Part shown: positions 55,155 through 64,000 of the stretch, in pieces
Layout: each line of letters starts with the position of its first letter
Position numbering within the stretch: position 1 is the first letter of the stretch
Assembly: GCA_964034945.1 (NCBI GenBank)
Contig: OZ035960.1
Span: forward strand, 75,924,585-75,988,584
DNA length: 64,000 bases
DNA from: Chrysopilus asiliformis
Lineage: Eukaryota; Arthropoda; Insecta; Diptera; Rhagionidae
Reading direction: 5' to 3'
Made by a program: the position numbers and the translations under genes
Notes under the pieces: generated by a model
What the model saw: only the letters and a program-made list of their open reading frames with translations
The model's database searches: none
Told to the model about the DNA's origin: nothing

Positions 55155-55352
55155 TGCTTTTGAATTCTATCGAAACAATTGATTCTCAACACAAAAACTT
55201 GCAGCAGCCCTCCACTAAATACAAACTTCAACTAATGCTTAGATGTTCCCGATTGCGACAGCGAAAAATTGAATAATGGTAAATTTAATTAAGCGAAGAC
55301 TGTAATATGAAGCCATATAAACTTATTTTAAAATACCAATTTCGCTGTACAA
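55155..55352 (-). promoter_or_regulatory. ninaC: ninaC upstream region / probable promoter and 5' UTR
   Basis: Only 198 bp separate the start codon from element V. The region must contain the 5' UTR and core promoter unless an upstream exon exists. No TATA box is evident. On the minus strand TAATTAAATTT (55281-55291) differs at one position from the P3/RCSI core TAATYNRATTA found in fly photoreceptor promoters. Confidence 0.4.
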
Positions 55353-55599
55353 TAGGGTGTATCGAAAACAGGAAAAAAAATTTTTTGGAATGCAATCAAT
55401 TTCCAATGGTGCGGAAAAGTTACTTTATATTGACATTATAAAGTGTGAAAAAATTACATTATTCGTAATCTTCAGATGCGCCGGGGGGTTTTGGGCATAT
55501 TAGCTACTTTTTTATACAGTTCTTGGAATTTCCCGGAATTTATCGACCAGAAAATCCCAGGACTCACCACGCGGAGGTAACTGTATGTATGTATGAAAT

Positions 55600-56030
55600 A
55601 GTTACTTTTTGATGTATGGAAAGCACATTTCATCTTTATGAATTTTTCGATGCGATGTAGTCCGATTGGGTTTTGATGTATAGATGACTTATGTAGAATC
55701 CTATTCAAAACACATTTTACATGTAAAAATTTTTCAATATGACTCACCGTTTTGTAGAAAATTGCAAAAAACTGTTTCGCATGTATGTTGGAGGGGGAAG
55801 GAATGGTCCGATTTCGCCCGTTCAAGTACTTAGCCTAGCCATTTACGAGGAACGTTATTATACAAAATTTTAAGTCTCTACATCAATCCGTTCGAAAGTT
55901 ATGGTGTTCACGGACGGGCGGACAGACGGACGAAGCAAAAATCAAAATCTTTTGTCATCCCTAACACCCTGGTGTAGTGCATTTTTGTGTCCGATGATTG
56001 GTTCGATGCGTTACAAACGCTATACCAAAT
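55600..56030 (-). mobile_element. DINE-1-like element inside V
   Basis: Reversed copy: GATTGGGTTTTGATGTATAG, 'gacttatgtagaatcctattc', CGGACGGGCGGACAGACGG (55914-55932), CACCCTGGTGTAGTGCATTT and 'gcgttacaaacgctatacc'. Diverged and lacking the exact subterminal repeats. Confidence 0.55.
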
Positions 56031-56783
56031 CGAATATATTTCTATACGATATAATATAAACAGGCATTTTTCTCCTCGAGTCGAGTATTGTCCTGATGTA
56101 GCCATCTCTGTTCTCGCGGAGGCTTCGGTCACAAGTTTCACAAATCTTTGCACCGCCCGAGTGTGCCAAGGAAATGTCTAAATTATTACAGCAAAAATAT
56201 CTAATGAAACTATACAATCATTAGATATTCTTGCTGTTAATCGTGGTTTTGTGTGTCGAAATTTTTGTCAATCAATCAAATCGATGTAGTCAGAGTAATT
56301 GAGGTTTAGTTCTGGAATCCTAAATTTTCTTACTTTTGACAACTTAATCCTTCTAGCTTTCATTCCTCACGAGTCGGTAAGGATGAGAAATCATTGAAGG
56401 GAGCACGTTCTCAATGTGTCCAAAATATCAATTTCTTCGAATCCCTGTATCAGTAATAGTCTTCAATTATTCCCAGATATAACGAGAGTACTAAATGATT
56501 TTTCACAATATTTAAGGCTTCTTCATTAAAAGAGGATTCCTTTTTTTGCCTTTTCTCTCGGTTTTTGCATAATGAATAGATAAAATTATATCACATTCCG
56601 GTAAGTATGTAGGACTTTACAAGGAAGTTCTTTTGGAGTCCCAAAAATAAGAAAGTTCACGTTATTCCTTGTTTTCACTATAGGTAAACATGCCATTTCA
56701 CGATATAAAGTAACTTTCCACATCGAAGATACACACTGTATGAAGTTTATTAAAGCTAGTAAGACCCAACAAAGGACCCAATA

Positions 56784-57079
56784 GGCGATGCGCCACGGGG
56801 CATAGGCATGCCGGTGCAACGATAGTTTATTTCCGTGTTCGCTGCGCCACGATTCTTGCTTGCTCTTTTGCCCTGCTACATAGTTACACGTTTCATTTCA
56901 ATTGTGTGCGTGTGTATCGCTAGAAATAGGAACTAAAACTCGTTATGTCTTATATGTGTGTGTGCTTTGCTCCGTTCAACCAGATTCTGGAGTAGCGCAA
57001 ACCTCAAACCTTTCCCGAAACCGTCTTGCCCGTAACTTGCTCGTTGCGCCGGCATGCCCATGCCCCGTGGCGCATCGCC
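56784..57079. mobile_element. 296-bp GC-rich-ended MITE inside V
   Basis: Inverted ends GGCGATGCGCCACGGGGCAT, about 40 bp with few differences (right end ATGCCCCGTGGCGCATCGCC), flanked by TA (56782-56783, 57080-57081). Confidence 0.85.
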
Positions 57080-57147
57080 TAATAAAGTAACTTTTCCGCA
57101 CTATTGGAAATTAATTGTAACTTTTTAAATTTTTCGATACACCCTAC

Positions 57148-58750
57148 TGTACACAGAACCATTGCCTTGTAAATTAGAATAAGATAAATGGAGAAATTTT
57201 ATACTTATTGGTATATCTGTGCTTTATGTTAATTGCATTAGCACCTTTTGGTTTTATTTTTCTCGATTTGCACTCGAAAACAAAGAATTTGCACATTAGA
57301 AAATCAACATATTAACAGATATATTCTTATGTGAATACTACACACTCAAAAAATTAATATATAACATTTAGAGTCCAAAATATACGTCTCTAACTGGGAT
57401 ATTTATGTTTGACATATATTTTATCACAGCCAAAACATTCCTATAAAAAAAGGTCCAAGTCCACAATCGCTTAAAGTTATTGGCTAAGAGTTGATATTAG
57501 AGTGAAAAATTGAGGACCTAAACACTTTGAAATTTTAATTCAAAAATAAGTTTTTAACGTGGCACAATATCCGATAAGATATTTTGCGCTTGACAAGTTT
57601 CTTGTAATAGAATTTGAAAAATTAAATGTAATACATTATCCTCTATTGAAATTTCAACAAAATGTTATATTATTTTTGTGGATGTGTCCACATTAGACCC
57701 CAACTGCCCCACATGTTATACGAATTATGAGGGAAGGTAAAAATAGCTCACTCATGCCAAAACGATTTTCGTTTTGTGTTTAACCATTGAATCATTTCTT
57801 ATTCATGGTTTTTACTCGATCTTTTTAGCATTTAACTCTATTGCAATTTCTCGGCGTACAGGTCATAGAAAATATAACAAAATTTTATATGTTCTCACAT
57901 CCGACATTATATATACTCTATATCAGGCTTGTCCAACTTTCCGCTAGAAACTCGCCGAGAGCTCGCGATAGAAAAACCGCCGAAATGAACTCTCAAATGG
58001 ACAACCTCCTGCGAGTAACTCTTGAGAGCTTTTGAGAGTTACTCGCGTATTTAGAGATTTATATTTTGGATTCTAAAAATCAAACATCATATTTTGATTT
58101 CAATTAATTTTGTTTAGGCCTAAAAGTTTCTTCAAAAAATTCTTGAATTTTTTTGTATGTGTCTTTGTTAGTGAAGGAACATTCAAGAGTTAAAACTGCT
58201 TGTGACTGTCCCCTTTTGCGCATGTATGTTTATTCCACTATTTTTTAACTGGGTTTGGCTTTGATTTATGATATGTTCAACCTCTCCCAGATAATTTTCG
58301 AAAATTCTGGACATTCAGAATGAATTTGACAATTTTTTTTTACACCTGTCTTTTTTTATCTAGCTTTTTTGTATCTCCAGTCCACCCGCTTGAGAAAGTT
58401 CAAAAAAATGTTTGCCAAAAAAAAACTTTATTCTTATTGGTTATGTTAGCAACAACTTTCCTGTCAAATTTGATATCCCCAGGTTGACTCAGTAAGAATT
58501 GTATAATTATTAGTTCCTTGTTACTTGAAAACATAAATATCCTGCGAACGTAGTAGTATTTAAAATCATTAAATTACATTATTTTCATTTTTTGTCAGTT
58601 TTAAAATATTTTGCAAAACGGTTGAATCAAATAAATATTTTGTCTTCCGTCCTACAATTTCAGAAGTGGGATTACGTCAAAATAAAGTAAAATCGCGAAA
58701 GTTTATTTTCGCCGATTTTTTTTTCTTGTTTTGCTCTGTGGTTTTTCAGG
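57148..58750. other. Intergenic sequence between V and a gag relic
   Basis: AT-rich. 'Caggcttgtccaactttccgc' at 57924 resembles a hAT-type terminus but no partner was found. A few GAGAGTTACTCGC/GCGAGTAACTC repeats lie at 58008-58047. No gene. Confidence 0.4.
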
Positions 58751-58762
58751 TTTTTCACGAAA

Positions 58763-59460
58763 TGGAGAACAATGCAGATGAGTTGAAGAAAAAAAATCGA
58801 TGAGTTGAAGAAAAAATTGGAAAACCTTGGAATATCAACGGTCGGTCCTTCAGCTTTGAAGCTACGGTTGGACATTGCTTGGAGGAAATTGTGTGCTAGT
58901 CGAATTTGGAGAAATTTGTGCGACGAAGGAAATTCAAATATTAATGAACTTTCGGATGAAGAAAATGTCGAAAATGTTGGAAGAATTTAAGGCGCCACAA
59001 TTGCTACAGGTATGAATTTACACAATCAAATAGAAAAATTTGCGAGAACAGGTAGGAAAACAGAAACAAATTTTCGAACTACAAGAACAGCAGTGATAAG
59101 TCAATGCCACTTCATTGTAAGGATATCGAAGAATCCTTTCATAAATTTAGTGGCGATGATAACTATAGAGTAGCAAAATGGATTCAAGATTTTGAAGAGT
59201 CGGCTGAAATTTTTAAATGAAATTTAAGTATGAGTCTAGTTTGTGCAAAAAAATTACTGTCTGGAACAGTTAAGTTATTTTTGAGAACAGTCTATGTAAG
59301 GACTTGTCCGGAGTTAAAATAAATCTTACTGGAAGAGTTTAGCAAATCTGTTACATGTACTGATTTCATAAAAAAATTGAGAAATCGAAAACAACGGATT
59401 AATGAAAATTTACAACAGTATCTCCTTGCTATACAGGGATTAGATCAAGATCTTTTCGCC
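58763..59460 (+). pseudogene. LTR-retrotransposon gag relic
   Basis: Reads MENNADELKKKN, then LKKKLENLGISTVGPSALKL (SAP-like). After breaks come FHKFSGDDNYRVAKWIQDFE, AKKLLSGTVKLFLRT and LRNRKQRINENLQQYLLAI, the capsid-type region of Ty3/gypsy gag. Several stops; no pol follows because mariner-like sequence begins at about 59440. Confidence 0.65.
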
Positions 59461-59775
59461 AAATCTTCCACGCTGTAGACGGAAAAACCGCGAGCTCTTG
59501 TGCACGCTGGCAACTGACAAATTTGGGTCTTCATTAACTCCGGCCTCAACTGCGGCTATATTACATTCGGAGTGCACTGGTCTCATTCTTGTTGTTGACC
59601 TGATGTTATGTAGCGTTAAATTGATACGAAATCTATCCAAAACATGAAGAATAGCACGCTCAGATGAGCGATTATTCGGTCCATAAAATTCACGCAGTGC
59701 TCGATAAGTTTGTGTAACCGAACACTGATTTCGGAAAGAATATTCCACGATTTGGTAACGTTGTTGTGGTGTAAA
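59440..59775 (-). pseudogene. Mariner-type (DUF4817) transposase N-terminal fragment
   Basis: The minus strand reads QRYQIVEYSFRNQCSVTQTY, REFYGPNNRSSERAILHVLD and ATVEAGVNEDPNLSVASV-like text. This corresponds to the region MNRLTCEQRL...HPSTRVRPAYSNENI of the element at 3580-4300 but belongs to a different copy type. No catalytic part remains. Confidence 0.7.
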
Positions 59776-60078
59776 TTTAGTCGTTGACGAAATTCTGTGG
59801 TTTCTTAATTATTTTCGGGTTTGACCACTCATTAGTCAAACGCACTACAATTAGATGGTTTTGCCAGGATGGCAAAAACCCAAATAAACTTATTTGTTGC
59901 AGGGTGAAAGGGCGAGATAGGCTTGTATATTCGCATAATTTGATCGTAGCCCAACCGAACGTAGCCCCAACATTCTCTTGGTGCGGTCGTTGTTTGTACA
60001 TGCACCAAAAGTGTGGAAGTAGCATGAAAGTAAATAAAAGTCATAAATCAGTTTTTAGAGAGTGAGTGTTAAAATTGT
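59776..60078. other. Wnt10 3' flank
   Basis: No recognisable coding content although frames on both strands are open (59784-60065 and 59777-60025). May include the end of the Wnt 3' UTR. Confidence 0.35.
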
Positions 60079-60084
60079 TTTATT
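60079..60084 (-). terminator. Candidate poly(A) signal of the Wnt gene
   Basis: AATAAA on the minus strand, 76 nt downstream of the Wnt stop codon. Confidence 0.45.
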
Positions 60085-60160
60085 TTCATCACACATATCA
60101 AACATATATCTTTAGAAATGATGGAGAGATTTTTTATATTGAAGTTATAATATTATAAAT

Positions 60161-60348
60161 CTAAATGCAAACACTTATCCAATTTTCAACCTCACATTGT
60201 TCGCAGTCTACAAAGCAGCACCAATGAAATTTACAATGACACTTTTCTGTTTTTAGTTCTTTAACTATGTTGTATCCTCTGCCGCAGCACAGAGATGAGC
60301 ATCTTTCACTAGTGTTACTAGTTCTATTACATTTTCTTCCAGCAGTCC
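60161..60348 (-). CDS. Wnt10: Wnt10: last coding exon
   Basis: After acceptor TATTTTTTGCAG the exon encodes 61 residues and a TAG. The text includes GRKCNRTSNTSERC, SLCCGRGYNIVKEL, EKCHCKFHWCCFVDCEQC and a C-terminus EVENWISVCI. This is the cysteine-rich C-terminal lobe of a Wnt ligand, the 'thumb-side' domain that contacts Frizzled. CHCKFHWCCFV.CE.C followed by (E/N)W(V/I)SVC is the Wnt10 pattern rather than Wnt1, 4, 5, 6 or 7. All expected cysteines are present, so it looks functional. The exon is too short to appear as an ATG-initiated frame. Earlier exons should lie to the right, beyond the window or the transposons there. ninaC begins about 5 kb downstream on the same strand. Confidence 0.85.
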
Positions 60349-60640
60349 CTGCAAAAAATAAAATTCATATTTAGATGAGTTTATTACGCGGCTGAAAAAA
60401 GGGGTATATAATGTTAACTAGTTTCCAGCAAAAATGGTCGTGCCAAGATTTAATAAAGGTTTGGTATAAAACGCTGGAGGTATTACTTCAACGACAACAA
60501 GATGCCGTGGAGGAAACCGACCGCTTTACATCCAACTAAAAGGAGGCAAATCCTACGAAAATGAAGGAGTCATAATATTTGAGACCACAGTATCAGTATG
60601 GTAGCTTCACTAACAGAATTATATATAACGATCACGGAAA
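60349..60640. other. Wnt10 intron, right of last exon
   Basis: No exon recognised. The plus strand at 60420-60570 is open in short frames without recognisable content; probably the edge of the BEL relic. Confidence 0.35.
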
Positions 60641-60935
60641 CATTGCATCTGGTAAGGTTACTGATATAAACATTCTACTAAAGGTTCGACTACGAGAAAT
60701 AGCATTACAAAAATTCGATGGTTATTTTCTAAAATGGATGCAGTTACACGATCTTTATAATGAAATCGTTCATCAGCAAAAGTTAAGTTAAACTCAAAGG
60801 TTTTGGTATTTAAAAACTCATCTGTGTGGAGTGGCAGAAAAATTGATCAGTTATTTGTCTATCACTAAGGGAAATTATGAAGCAGCCTGGAACACGTCAA
60901 GGGATCAATACCACAATCACTGCGTGACAGCATCA
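60640..60935 (+). pseudogene. BEL/Pao-type gag relic
   Basis: Reads REIALQKFDGYFLKWMQLHD, YNEIVHQQKLS, a stop, then TQRFWYLKTHLCGVAEKLIS and YLSITKGNYEAAWNTSRDQY. This is the conserved 'LP.F.G....W..F...F...VH....LS...K..YL...L.G.A' core of BEL/Pao gag (DUF1759/Peptidase_A17-associated). Only about 100 codons, broken by stops. Confidence 0.7.
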
Positions 60936-61497
60936 ACGTAGGTCTCTTAACATTGCAAAATTTGGGCATTGTAACGATGGAGTGGGATGCGGAAGCGAAC
61001 GGCGCATTCCCTTTTATGTTGACAGAAGCTGCGGGTGTCATCTCTAGCGCTAATGAAGAATGCACAAAGAATTAGCTCTTATTTCAAATTTCACAGCCAA
61101 CTTATCTGATTTTGTTGTCGTTTAGGATAGAACATTGTTGCGTACAGCAAGCCATTTTTGCTGTATTTTCTTCAAGTTTCCACCGGCCCGACTCGGTTCC
61201 TAAGAGATCCTGAAATTCTTGAAACAATAAATTAAAGCAATAAAGGATAAAAGCTATACTTATGCAACAAACATGAATGAATTGTTTATTGACACAACGA
61301 AACAAACCAACATAATTTAACATTAATCCTTTCGTATAACCTTACACACAACCACTTCTTTTCACGTGTTAAAATTGTTAATCATATTCACTTAATATAT
61401 TTCGCGAAATTACAAATAAAACACAAAAAAATACCATCAAAGATTTTGTTTGAAGTCAGTTTTTATTAAAATTAAGGTTAATAATTTTGTTTTTCTT
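60936..61497. other. Unassigned sequence
   Basis: Antisense frame 61102-61323 (FQEFQDLLGTESGRWKLEEN) looks protein-like but I do not recognise it. It does not fit the preceding Wnt exon. Otherwise AT-rich. Confidence 0.35.
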
Positions 61498-61677
61498 TTT
61501 TGACGTGGATACGTCTTGGATTTTGGTTATGGGGGTACAAATTAGAAAATCGGCTTGCTGCCATGATAACAAATTTGCAATCGATGATACTCGATAGTTT
61601 GTGGTGACATCCGAACAGAAACTGTGTTATAATATGAGGCCCACATTAAAGCATTGTTTAGGGTATTTTGTTATGTT

Positions 61678-61701
61678 TTTTTTTTTTTTTTTTTTTTATA
61701 G
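61678..61701 (-). repeat. Poly(T)+ATAG insert, probably a nearly empty LINE copy
   Basis: About 23 T residues followed by ATAG separate GTTATG from ATGTTAACCC. The Z sequence without insertions reads GTTATGTTAAACT. The LINE at 30402 also ends (minus strand) ...CTATAAAAA. Confidence 0.4.
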
Positions 61702-61708
61702 ATGTTAA

Positions 61709-63125
61709 CCCATTAAGACCTACTCATAGATCCCGTCGTACGATTTTGTTGAAATTTTATCCGAATAGCCTTATGGGGTATAGAAGTTGCCCTGCAAAAT
61801 TTTAGACTTGTACCTGTTGACACACCTGAGATTTGGAATGGGTATTTAAATACCCAACAGGCTTTAACTGGGTCCAAGTTTACATTAAAATTCATTATGA
61901 TGGATACTCGCTACTCGGGTCCAGTTATAATTATAACAGGAATGTGTATGATTGTTTGCTTGCGAGTGTGGCTCGGACCAGCTGTTATTGTTAAAGTTTT
62001 GTCATTTTGTTGTCAACTCTTGGCGGTTACTGGTTATTCTGTATGTTACTGGTTATCATACATTACCGGAAGTTCGTGCATATTGGTCCAATAATGCGTC
62101 TTTAGGATGTGAATTTATCAAGAAAGCTGTAGGAAGGGATAGATTCAGAAAAATCAAACAGAATTTTCACGTTTGTGATAACAGTAAGCTGGACCAACAG
62201 GATAAGTTTTCGAAGGTGTCTCCATTGAATGAGGTGATGAATCGTAAATTTATGCAGTTCGGTGTGTTTTCGCACAATCTTTCAATAGACGAGCAAATGA
62301 TTGACCGATTTCAGGTTTGACAAGAACAATAACGTGTTGAGTCAATTTCAATTCCATGAGTCAATTTCAATTCCGGGTATATGTGGCGGAAGCATTAGTT
62401 GAATTGTCAGGGTAAGAAGTAATGCGCAACAAATAGAAACCCGTACGGACCACACCGATCATTTCATCGAGAAAATGCCACTACGTGCCCGTTGTCGCCA
62501 ATGTGGCATCAAGACCGAATATGGTTGCAAAAAATGCACTGTCACTCTGCATCCCAAATGCTTCTTGGACTACCATAATTGTGTCCCAAGGGATGAAGCA
62601 AGGGTCGAGAAAGCTCAGTAAAAGCTGTTGTATTTTTTTTTATCAAATAAAAACATTTAAAATTACAGTTGTGCCTTATTTACATAAAATAAGTTTATTT
62701 TTGATATCAATTTTGGTAAACCTGTTGGGTTTTCTAAGGCCTGTTGGGTATTTAAGTACCCAACACCCTAAATTCGCTCCGAATTCTTTTTAAGTTATTT
62801 GATCGCGATTTTTTTATTTTTATCAGGTTCAGAACACTTGACAGTAAGTATTCCTGGGAGGTTTTCCAGAAATTTGCAATTTCCAATTTTCCTGATAAAG
62901 TTTTATGCCAATTTTTGAGTTTTTAGAAATCGGACACTTTCGACTAAGAAAAAAAACAAGAAAACTTCGGAATTTTCATATCTTTCCTAGGAATATTTTA
63001 TAGTCCCATGGTTTGTCTTTCCAATAAAAAAAAATGAACTCGATATCTTTTACCTTCCGCTAAATTTGATTTTTTTCAAGTACACGTATTTCTTGGGTAT
63101 TAAATACCCATTAGGTCTTAATGGG
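61709..63125 (+). mobile_element. piggyBac-type transposon relic
   Basis: TTAA at 61705-61708 and 63126-63129 flank ends CCCATTAAGACCTA...TAGGTCTTAATGGG. The interior holds transposase fragments. Palindromes of the type TTGGGTATTTAAATACCCA occur at 61837-61858, 62744-62763 and 63093-63111, near the ends. Confidence 0.88.
61895..62600 (+). pseudogene. piggyBac transposase, internally deleted
   Basis: 61952-62320 encodes LPEVRAYWSNNASLGCEFI, KKAVGRDRFRKIKQNFHVCD and SHNLSIDEQMIDRFQ, the N-terminal half of the transposase up to the first catalytic Asp (in SIDEQM). After a stop and deletion, 62440-62590 encodes the C-terminal cysteine-rich finger (RARCRQCGIKTEYGCKKC, LHPKCFLDYHNC). The other catalytic Asp residues are gone. 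Confidence 0.85.
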
Positions 63126-63205
63126 TTAAACTATGTTCAATTATTTTTTTAAAGATCAAAATCAAAATTTTTACTGCCGCTGCTATGCTGTGTTTGCTGC
63201 TTTTA

Positions 63206-63504
63206 GCAGAGAAAAAAGAATCTAGAGAATAAACTCTTAGAACAAATTTTTAGAGAAAATTTTTCCACTGTGAGATGAAGCAAGAGGATCCGATGTAACA
63301 CGCAAAAAAATTATCCATTCGATTCCTCCATCTCATTGAATAGATACGACGAGAAATGTTCTCTCTGCTTCGTGCTCCCTAGTCTAAAAGTAATTAACTT
63401 TTAGGCAGTAGGTAGTGAATGATAGGGACATTTTTCCCCCCTTCGAAGGGGAAATTTGTCGAAAATTTGTTCGGCAGAGTTTTTTCTATGATTCCTTATT
63501 CTAT
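63206..63504. mobile_element. 299-bp MITE with 8-bp target duplication
   Basis: TGCTTTTA at 63198-63205 and 63505-63512 flank a block absent from the other Z copies. The ends GCAGAGAAAAAAGAATC and, inverted, TAGAATAAGGAATC are only loosely similar. An 8-bp duplication suggests hAT type. Confidence 0.65.
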
Positions 63505-64000
63505 GCTTTTAGTACAGATTTCACATTTATACTCTTTTTATGCTCCTCCTTCGTGTGTATTGAATCTGATGTATTGAATGTCATGTTATTTTGTTCTTTT
63601 CGCTCTTAACGGCAAAAGCGTTTGCTGTGGTTTCCGACTCTTGTTCTTGGGAACGAAAATGATTTCTATTTAAGTTTTCGCTTCTTGTTCAAAGCCGTTT
63701 GTGGGTCTCGCTTAAAAATGAATGAAAGCCTCGAGCGATGGCTGTTGGGTATGATGCACACACATATATAAGTATGTATTTCATTAGTAAGAGAGCGATA
63801 TTTCGCTCCCAGCATTAAAGTTCTGTTCAGGGTTGTGACTTTTGATTTTCGAAATCGTAATAAATCCGCCGAAAAATAGTAGTAGAATCGATGAAATAGT
63901 AGTAAATTTATGTAAAACCTTCGTCATTATATATACACTGCCGGTCAAAAAAACTTGACCGATGATAAAAAAAACCAATTTTTCGACTTTTCACTCATGT

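Larger units (their letters stand above)
16488..54805 (-). other. ninaC: ninaC intron 2 (about 38.3 kb)
   Basis: Donor CAG|GTCAGT at 54805 and acceptor TTTTTCAAATAG at 16488 bound this intron. It splits the kinase domain between the hinge strand and the following helix, in phase 0. It is filled with the elements listed separately. I found no host exon inside it. Confidence 0.85.
55355..57145. mobile_element. TA-target inverted-repeat element V upstream of ninaC
   Basis: Inverted ends GGGTGTATCGAAAA are flanked by TA (55353-55354, 57146-57147). Further inside, TTTCCAATGGTGCGGAAAAG (55400 region) pairs with CTTTTCCGCACTATTGGAAA (57090-57110). It holds a reversed DINE-1-like element (about 55600-56030) and a MITE (56784-57079). 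No transposase recognised. Confidence 0.75.
61498..63930 (+). mobile_element. Element Z, half copy 3, split by piggyBac and a MITE
   Basis: Starts TTTTTGACGTGGATACGTC like copy 2 and runs through GATACTCGATAGTTTGTGG and TTTCACATTTATACTCTTTT to 'gtaaaaccttcgtc' at about 63925, where similarity stops before the usual outer end. A piggyBac relic with a T-run lies at 61678-63125 and a 299-bp MITE at 63206-63504. Confidence 0.7.

Noticed and set aside
61102..61323. Possible Wnt10 upstream exon
   Set aside because: The residues (QDLLGTESGRWKLEENTAK) do not fit any Wnt segment expected before the last exon.

Overview
This is an AT-rich stretch of an insect genome, most likely a fly. It holds two host genes, both on the minus strand, buried in mobile DNA. 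The main gene is the orthologue of ninaC, the photoreceptor class III myosin with an N-terminal protein kinase. Eleven exons read from the start codon at 55154 leftwards to 2096 and splice in one frame for about 980 codons: kinase lobes, linker, then most of the myosin motor. The end of the motor, the IQ motifs and the tail lie left of the window or were not found. About 5 kb upstream, at 60161-60348, sits the last coding exon of a Wnt gene. Its cysteine pattern and C-terminus fit Wnt10 best.

Nearly everything else is transposable elements. The intron between kinase exons 2 and 3 is about 38.3 kb (16488-54805) and carries most of the load. At its core is a broken Ty3/gypsy element (about 26.7-40.6 kb: LTR end, primer site, gag, protease, RT, RNase H, integrase). 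This has been split by a TA-targeting MITE, by a long non-coding element ('X', itself carrying a MITE, a LINE and tandem Helitrons), by an antisense LINE with a 15-bp target duplication, and near its 3' end by a hAT-type element with an 8-bp duplication. To its right lies a large foldback element (42169-48639) that contains a CR1/Jockey-like LINE with two ORFs, an LTR remnant and a DINE-1-like element. To its left are a second copy of X, a tRNA-derived SINE inside a foldback MITE, and Helitrons.

The 8.7-kb intron between exons 6 and 7 holds a 2.44-kb palindromic element ('Z'), a Penelope-like remnant with GIY-YIG coding sequence in an inverted arrangement, and a pogo-like HTH ORF. Upstream of ninaC, a 1.8-kb TA-targeting element sits only about 200 bp from the start codon. 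Right of the Wnt exon are BEL-type gag remains and a third Z copy, split by a piggyBac relic (TTAA ends) and a small 8-bp-TSD MITE. At least eleven DINE-1/Helentron-like elements share 13-bp subterminal inverted repeats, a GTCT/GTCC microsatellite and a 3' hairpin.

The most unusual signal is in element X. Its two copies share a block of about 100 nt in which two helices interleave as a pseudoknot (A-B-A'-B'). The helix sequences differ between copies but pairing is kept, so this looks like a selected RNA structure of unknown function. Family names are from memory and pattern recognition; no database search was possible.
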